NCBI GenBank assembly: GCA_944322575.1
Contig: CALUPK010000006.1
Location: 21,249-85,248 of the forward strand
Source: an uncultured Bacteroidales bacterium
GTDB lineage: Bacteria; Bacteroidota; Bacteroidia; Bacteroidales; UBA932
Direction: 5' to 3'
DNA length: 64,000 nucleotides
Of the stretch, positions 59,725-64,000 are shown piece after piece. The notes under the pieces are model-generated. The model saw only the letters and a program-made list of their open reading frames with translations, was not told the origin of the DNA and did not search any database. Each line of letters opens with the position of its first letter. Positions within the stretch are counted from its first letter, which is position 1. The translations under genes and the position numbers were made by a program.

Positions 59725-60733
59725 GGCGCATCGGATATATGTGGTCCTGATACCGCTGCTGGTGCTGTCGGCGGTGGTCAACCTGTTCTATGGGGCGGTT
59801 CCTATTCCTCCCGGAGAGGTGATGGACATTCTCTTCGGAGACGGCGGGGACAACCCTGCATGGCGTATTATCATCACGGGCTCCCGTCTGCCCCAGGCTG
59901 CGACGGCCATGCTTGCCGGGGCGGCTCTTGCTGTGAGCGGACTCCTGTTGCAGACTCTGTTCCACAACCCGCTGGCAGGTCCGTCCATCCTCGGAGTCAG
60001 CGACGGAGCCAATCTCGGGGTGGCTCTCGTGATGCTTGCCTTCGGAGGCTCCGTGGGGTCATTCGGCGGCTATATGGCTACTGTCGCGGGAGCGCTTGCC
60101 GGGGCTTTCGCAGTATTGGCGGTAATAGTGTTTTTCTCCAAGAAGGTAGGGAACAGTGTGATGCTGCTTATCATCGGCATCATGGTGGGATACCTCGTCT
60201 CCTCCTGCATATCCATATTGAATTACTATGCATCGGCGGACAAGGTCCGGCAGTTCGTGATGTGGGGGATGGGGGATTTCTCGGCTGTGTCTCCCGATTC
60301 ACTGCCGTTCTTCGCTGCGGCTGCCCTTGTCGGTCTGCTGTACTCTCTGCTGCTCGTCAAGTCGCTCAACGCCCTGCTGCTCGGCGAGAAGTATGCGGCG
60401 AACCTCGGAGTCAATGTCGCCGCGGCACGCATCTCTGTGCTGGTCTGCACCGGCCTGATGACTGCTGTTGTGACAGCTTTCTGCGGTCCGATATCCTTTA
60501 TCGGACTGGCTGTCCCTCATGTGGCCCGTATGCTTTCAGGCACTTCTGACCATACGGTGCTGGTTCCTGCCACGATGCTGTCAGGAGCCTGCATCGCATT
60601 GATATGCAACGCTCTCACCGTTATTCCCGGGACGGGTGCCCTTCTGCCCTTGGGTGCCGTGACTCCTCTCTTCGGGGCTCCGGTGATAATCTATGTTATC
60701 ATGAACCGCAAGCGGATCCAATATTTCAACTGA
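59687..60733 (+). CDS. FecCD/BtuC-type ABC importer permease
   Basis: 348 residues, about nine to ten spans. GGDNPAWRIIITGSRLPQAATAMLAG matches the conserved N-terminal cytoplasmic region, then LQTLFHNPLAGPSILGVSDGANLG, RQFVMWGMGDFSAVS and VPHVARMLSGTSDHTVLVPATML with the coupling-helix region. The class imports iron siderophores, heme or vitamin B12 across the inner membrane. The next gene, 1 base on, is its ATPase; the likely binding protein is convergent at 61760. Confidence 0.92.
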   Translation: MAQKTATRHGNSRAHRIYVVLIPLLVLSAVVNLFYGAVPIPPGEVMDILFGDGGDNPAWRIIITGSRLPQAATAMLAGAALAVSGLLLQTLFHNPLAGPSILGVSDGANLGVALVMLAFGGSVGSFGGYMATVAGALAGAFAVLAVIVFFSKKVGNSVMLLIIGIMVGYLVSSCISILNYYASADKVRQFVMWGMGDFSAVSPDSLPFFAAAALVGLLYSLLLVKSLNALLLGEKYAANLGVNVAAARISVLVCTGLMTAVVTAFCGPISFIGLAVPHVARMLSGTSDHTVLVPATMLSGACIALICNALTVIPGTGALLPLGAVTPLFGAPVIIYVIMNRKRIQYFN

Positions 60734-60734
60734 T

Positions 60735-61763
60735 ATGCCTGCAAAAGTGAACAATATCCCCGTTTTGACTGCCTCTTCCTTGGCCATAGGCTATCCTGCC
60801 GGGAAAAGTCAGGGGCAGTGGAAGGTGGTGCATCCCTGTGTGGAGTTCTCACTCTTTTCAGGAGAACTTACGTCTCTGATAGGACTAAACGGTGCCGGTA
60901 AGTCCACGCTCATCCGTACCCTGTGCGGATTTCAGCCCCCGCTGCGCGGTTCGGTGACAGTGAAGGGCCGCGGAATAGAGACTTTTTCGCCCCATGAGTT
61001 TGCTCTGACTGTGGGAGTGGTACTGACAGACAGGACCAATGCAGGAGGTCTTACGGTAAGAGAGCTGGTATCGCTCGGCCGGCAGCCCCACACCGGCTTC
61101 TTCGGCCGGCTTGGAGAGAGGGACCGGCGGGTGGTCTCGGAAGCAATGTCTGCTGTAGGAGTAGCCCATAAGGCGGATTCCTATGTCTCGGAGCTGTCAG
61201 ACGGTGAGCGGCAGAGGGCGATGATCGCCAAGGCTCTGGCTCAGGAGTGTCCGCTGATAGTGCTGGACGAGCCTACGGCATTTCTCGATGTGGCCAGCAG
61301 GATAGAGACGATGGAACTGCTGCACCGCACGGCCCGGGAGCAGGGCAAGGCGATACTTTTGTCCACTCACGATATAGACAATGCCCTGATGTATTCGGAC
61401 CGGCTGCTGCTGCTCTCTTCCGGGACAGCCGTGGTGGCGGGAGCTCCTGAGGACTTGGTCTTGGACGGAAGTCTCGGGGAGTTCTTCGGAAGGAGGGGAA
61501 TGAATTTCGACTTGCGTTCCGGCCGTCTGTCCACCGGCGTGTCCGGGCCTGAGGTCGGGGTAGACGGAGATGGCCTTACAGCCCGCTGGATGGCCAATGC
61601 ATTGGCCCGCAACGGCTTCACTCCTGTGCTTCCTGCAGCAGGACTGCCTTGTGTACACTGCGTCTCGGCTGTGTGCCTCGAAGTGACGGCAGCCGGTGGA
61701 GTGGAGCCAGTGACTGTGCAGAGCATTTCCAGGGCAGTGTCGCTCCTTGCAGATGATATCTAA
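60735..61763 (+). CDS. FecE/BtuD-type ABC importer ATPase
   Basis: 342 residues: Walker A GLNGAGKSTLIRTLCG, Q-loop and VVLTDRTNAGGLTVRELVSLGR, signature LSDGERQRAMIAKAL, Walker B LIVLDEPTAFLDV and switch His in LLSTHDIDNAL. The C-terminal extension of about 90 residues after the ATPase core is found in other Bacteroidetes FecE homologues and may be regulatory. It overlaps the convergent binding-protein gene by 4 bases. Confidence 0.93.
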   Translation: MPAKVNNIPVLTASSLAIGYPAGKSQGQWKVVHPCVEFSLFSGELTSLIGLNGAGKSTLIRTLCGFQPPLRGSVTVKGRGIETFSPHEFALTVGVVLTDRTNAGGLTVRELVSLGRQPHTGFFGRLGERDRRVVSEAMSAVGVAHKADSYVSELSDGERQRAMIAKALAQECPLIVLDEPTAFLDVASRIETMELLHRTAREQGKAILLSTHDIDNALMYSDRLLLLSSGTAVVAGAPEDLVLDGSLGEFFGRRGMNFDLRSGRLSTGVSGPEVGVDGDGLTARWMANALARNGFTPVLPAAGLPCVHCVSAVCLEVTAAGGVEPVTVQSISRAVSLLADDI

Positions 61764-62914
61764 TTCAGAGGCAGGGGCTGAAAATATTTTCTCCCGTAGC
61801 CTTCCATAAGATCCGGATGGAATACCGCCGCCAAGTCAGCGAGAATCCATGCCGGGTGCAGGACTATGTCATCGTAGTAGGTGGAAGAAAAGGTGTTGCA
61901 GCCGAAGATGCGGTGCTGGCGGAATGCCTTGAACTGCGTATACAGATGATACTCTTCCTGAAGGGAAGCGTAGGTCATGGGACGTTCGCTCCAGTATTTG
62001 AGAACCCAGATATCGGCGTCGATGCCCTCCTTGAGTACATTCTCGAAAGACATGTTGACATTGGCCGTGGAGGCATTGTTCCCGAAGATGTAGTCAGCTC
62101 CTGCATCCTCGTAGAGCCGGACCATGTAGCTCGCACCGCCAGGAACGTCCCACGAGGCTCCGTACTTGCGTTCGGCCAGCAGGGTGGGGCGGTGGGAGTC
62201 TCCGCCGCGGTCTTCTATGTGCTGTGTTACCTTGTTCTTGATATCATTGTACTCGGATTCCGCTTTTAGAAAGAGTGAGTCTGCTTTCTCAGGGCAGTCG
62301 AGCAGGGCTCCGAAGAGCCGCACCCATTCGGTCCTGCCGAGCGGGAGATTCTCCATATAGTCGGCTGCCTCAATGATGGGTATGCCGAGTTTGCCGGCGG
62401 CTCCGTAACCGCTGTTTGCGAAGGGAGAGGCGATGATGACCTGGCCGCCTGCGTCCGCTATCCGCTCGATGCTGGGTGAGACGGAGTTGCCGCAGTCTAT
62501 GATGGTGCCTGCTGCGATGCCGCGCCTGACGGCTCCGCATGTCATATATTCGGGCTCGCATACTCCGGCTATGCGGCCGGCTTCCCCGAGCATGTCTATG
62601 ATCGAGGCGTGTACCGAAGAGTAGACGATAATCCGGTCTATGGGGGTGCGTATGAGTGTGCCCTCAGGAAGGTTGGCCGGCAGCGTGCTGTCGGAGGGGA
62701 CGAGGATATAACGGTGAAGCAGGCGGGCGGTGTCCCAAGGGTTGGTGATGTCCGCGATGGTGCAGTTGCCGAGGTCAGTGATGGAGAGGTAGGCGGCGTA
62801 TCTCATAGGCAGTGGCTGACCGTCTTCTGTGTGCGTCTGTCCTCCGCCGCAAGAGGTAAGGACGGTGAGGACTGCAGCGGTCAGCATGGATGACAGGAGT
62901 GATGCGGGTCTCAT
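61760..62914 (-). CDS. Periplasmic binding lipoprotein of the FecB/BtuF type
   Basis: 384 residues. Lipoprotein signal with LTSC (Cys about residue 22). The class III binding-protein fold is visible: IIVYSSVHASIIDMLGEAGRIAGVCEP, SPSIERIADAGGQVIIASPF and the closing SSTYYDDIVLHPAWILADLAAVFHPDLM. It should deliver substrate (corrinoid or ferric siderophore) to the permease/ATPase encoded on the opposite strand. The convergent arrangement is odd for such a set. Upstream, a minus-strand -7 box gives only about 20 nt of leader, so no cobalamin riboswitch fits. Confidence 0.9.
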   Translation of the reverse strand: MRPASLLSSMLTAAVLTVLTSCGGGQTHTEDGQPLPMRYAAYLSITDLGNCTIADITNPWDTARLLHRYILVPSDSTLPANLPEGTLIRTPIDRIIVYSSVHASIIDMLGEAGRIAGVCEPEYMTCGAVRRGIAAGTIIDCGNSVSPSIERIADAGGQVIIASPFANSGYGAAGKLGIPIIEAADYMENLPLGRTEWVRLFGALLDCPEKADSLFLKAESEYNDIKNKVTQHIEDRGGDSHRPTLLAERKYGASWDVPGGASYMVRLYEDAGADYIFGNNASTANVNMSFENVLKEGIDADIWVLKYWSERPMTYASLQEEYHLYTQFKAFRQHRIFGCNTFSSTYYDDIVLHPAWILADLAAVFHPDLMEGYGRKYFQPLPLN

Positions 62915-62937
62915 ATTTTCTGTTCTGATTTTGCAGG

Positions 62938-62945
62938 CAAATATA
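62938..62945 (-). promoter_or_regulatory. -7 box for the binding-lipoprotein gene
   Basis: Minus-strand TATATTTG, exact, 23 bases before ATG 62914. It is separated by 31 bases from the divergent CDF -7 box. Confidence 0.45.
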
Positions 62946-62952
62946 GCTTAAT

Positions 62953-62984
62953 ATTGGATAAATGGCCGCCGAGGACTATATTTG
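62953..62984 (+). promoter_or_regulatory. Promoter of the CDF transporter gene
   Basis: ATTG (62953-62956), 20-base spacer, TATATTTG (62977-62984), exact -7 box. Transcription would start near 62990, just ahead of ATG 62996. Confidence 0.55.
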
Positions 62985-62995
62985 CGGACTCAGAC

Positions 62996-63913
62996 ATGAG
63001 TATGGGCAAGCAAAAAACGATAGAAGATCAGATACTTGCAGCTTCCTATGTCAGCATCATCGGCAACGGAGTGCTGTCTGTGGCCAAGATAGTCACGGGT
63101 ATCATAAGCGGCAGTTTTGCCGTGATAGGCGACGGTATAGACTCCGCTTCAGATGTCGCTGTGTCCGTAGTCATGATAGCTGCCGCCAAGATCATGGGCC
63201 GTAAACCTAACAAGAAGTATGTCTACGGCTATGCCAAGGCCGAGTCCATCGCTACTAAGATCCTTTCGATGCTTATCTTCTTCGCGGGAGCGGAGATGTT
63301 TATCTCTGCGCTCGGTCATCTCTTCTCACATGAGGAAAGAGTCATGCCCGGTGCCGTGGCTGTCTACGTGACCGTGGCCTCCATCGTCTGCAAGCTCCTG
63401 CTGTCTGTGTACCAGACGCGGGTAGGCCGCCGGACCGGCTCCTCCATGCTGATAGCCAATGGCGTCAACATGCGCAACGACATGATCATCTCGCTGAGCG
63501 TCCTTGTCGGCCTGTTCTTCTCGTTTATCCTTGATCTGCCGGTGCTCGACTCAGTCACGGCGCTGCTCGTAAGCTGCTTTATCGTCCGCTCTTCGATTAA
63601 GATCTTCATGGACTCCAACATCGAGCTGATGGACGGTGTAAAGGATGTTTCCGTTTACCAGAAAATCTTCGATGCCATCAGCAAGGTCGACGGCATCAGT
63701 AACCCGCACCGTGTCCGCTCCCGCAGCATCGGAGGCAAATACATGATTACTCTCGATGTCGAGGCTGACGGCAGTATGACCCTCTCCGAGGCCCACGCCC
63801 TTGCCAACCAGATCGAGCAGAACATCCGCGGGAGTATCCCCGAAGTCTACGACATAGTCGTCCACATCGAGCCCTTCGGTACGCATCCGGAGGATGTGTT
63901 CGGGGTCAAATAG
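62996..63913 (+). CDS. Cation diffusion facilitator (CDF) transporter
   Basis: 305 residues from ATG 62996 (ATG 63002 is equally possible). Six spans: the metal-site residues in SFAVIGDGIDSASDVAVSV (DxxxD) and VNMRNDMIISLSVLVG (second metal motif), followed by a cytoplasmic C-terminal domain with GISNPHRVRSRSIGGKYMITLDVEAD. CDF proteins exchange zinc, iron or manganese for protons, exporting excess cation from the cytoplasm. The DxxxD/NxxxD pattern does not by itself say which metal. Ends just before a strong terminator. Confidence 0.92.
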   Translation: MSMGKQKTIEDQILAASYVSIIGNGVLSVAKIVTGIISGSFAVIGDGIDSASDVAVSVVMIAAAKIMGRKPNKKYVYGYAKAESIATKILSMLIFFAGAEMFISALGHLFSHEERVMPGAVAVYVTVASIVCKLLLSVYQTRVGRRTGSSMLIANGVNMRNDMIISLSVLVGLFFSFILDLPVLDSVTALLVSCFIVRSSIKIFMDSNIELMDGVKDVSVYQKIFDAISKVDGISNPHRVRSRSIGGKYMITLDVEADGSMTLSEAHALANQIEQNIRGSIPEVYDIVVHIEPFGTHPEDVFGVK

Positions 63914-63915
63914 AA

Positions 63916-63955
63916 GATGTGCCGTCTCTGTGAAAGAGACGGCACATCGTTTTTT
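63916..63955 (+). terminator. Intrinsic terminator after the CDF gene
   Basis: GATGTGCCGTCTCT (63916-63929), 5-base loop, AGAGACGGCACATC (63935-63948), then G and TTTTTT (63950-63955). A perfect 14-bp stem, 3 bases after the stop codon. Confidence 0.95.
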
Positions 63956-63966
63956 GTACATTGGTG

Positions 63967-63997
63967 CAAAGTTAATTATTCTTAGTACACAGACAAA
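63967..63997 (-). promoter_or_regulatory. Consensus minus-strand promoter pointing back into the CDF gene
   Basis: Minus-strand TTTG (63997-63994), 19-base spacer, TAACTTTG (63974-63967). Transcription would start near 63961 and run through the CDF terminator stem and gene in antisense. No credible minus-strand gene is seen downstream; a 136-codon frame starting 5 bases after the -7 box looks like an antisense shadow. Confidence 0.5.
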
Positions 63998-64000
63998 AAA

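Noticed and set aside
63551-63961. 136-codon minus-strand frame starting 5 bases after a consensus promoter
   Set aside because: It is wholly antisense to the CDF gene apart from its first codons, and its composition is that of a shadow frame; the promoter is reported but the ORF is not called a gene.

Overview
The window reads as a chromosomal core segment of a Bacteroidales bacterium (phylum Bacteroidota). The evidence is of several kinds. Spacers carry the Bacteroidetes promoter signature (-33 TTTG, -7 TAnnTTTG), and Shine-Dalgarno sites are mostly absent. Families typical of the order are present (DUF4834, FISUMP, PCMD-like, a BT_3928-like DoxX protein, a histone H1-like Hc1 protein, a DUF2795 protein, reverse rubrerythrin). 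The arginine pathway has the N-succinyl form of the ornithine carbamoyltransferase family. The genus cannot be fixed from this window. There is no rRNA, tRNA, CRISPR array, insertion sequence or prophage that I can see, and genes are densely packed with many 1-4 bp stop/start overlaps.

Layout. 1-12663 is plus strand: a partial nhaA, an FKBP lipoprotein, a large secreted protein, a DUF4834 protein, an MsbA-like exporter, an acyl-CoA synthetase, dCMP deaminase, a C-terminal processing protease, a FISUMP lipoprotein and a lemA-TPM-TPM set. 12674-16017 is minus: phoH, a CapA-like protein and a DUF389 protein. 16060-25380 is plus: a SPOR lipoprotein, gcvT, an M28-like protein with ruined active site fused to a TonB C-terminal domain, leuS, two tandem yitT paralogues, and a membrane AraC-type regulator translationally coupled to a tiny AraC-type protein. 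25355-30592 holds holA, a solitary HsdR-N nuclease-like protein, a cca-type nucleotidyltransferase, folE, a LolD-like ATPase, a cobalamin adenosyltransferase and a DUF2795 protein.

30607-38998 is a complete minus-strand arginine operon in the order GNAT-argG-argC-argD-argF'-argB-argE-argH. Its leader of about 230 nt begins almost at the transcription start with a 30-codon ORF containing an Arg-Arg-Ile-Arg run, followed by overlapping inverted repeats. I read this as a candidate arginine attenuator, the most interesting item in the window. 39040-44687 holds marC, the Hc1-like gene, a lipoprotein plus M6 protease pair, a PCMD-like protein and an Omp85-type barrel. 44671-48371 is a minus operon (ytxH-holinX-hypothetical-trkA-aspA) whose apparent terminator lies inside the neighbouring outer-membrane gene.

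48454-53875 carries a C11 protease, rubrerythrin (minus), rplY-pth with a structured leader, a DivIC/FtsB-like protein (minus), a CPBP protease and manA. 53881-58360 carries an S4 protein, then purB-M64 protease-YjjG nucleotidase (minus), then tmk. The right end holds a DoxX-like protein, a FecCD/FecE-type importer with its binding protein encoded convergently, and a CDF cation transporter ending in a strong terminator. A consensus minus-strand promoter beyond it points back into the transporter gene.

Recurrent themes are divergent promoters packed in very short spacers, several genes whose start codon lies 5-9 nt after the -7 box (predicted leaderless mRNAs), and a marked preference for TTA leucine codons only when the next base is G.
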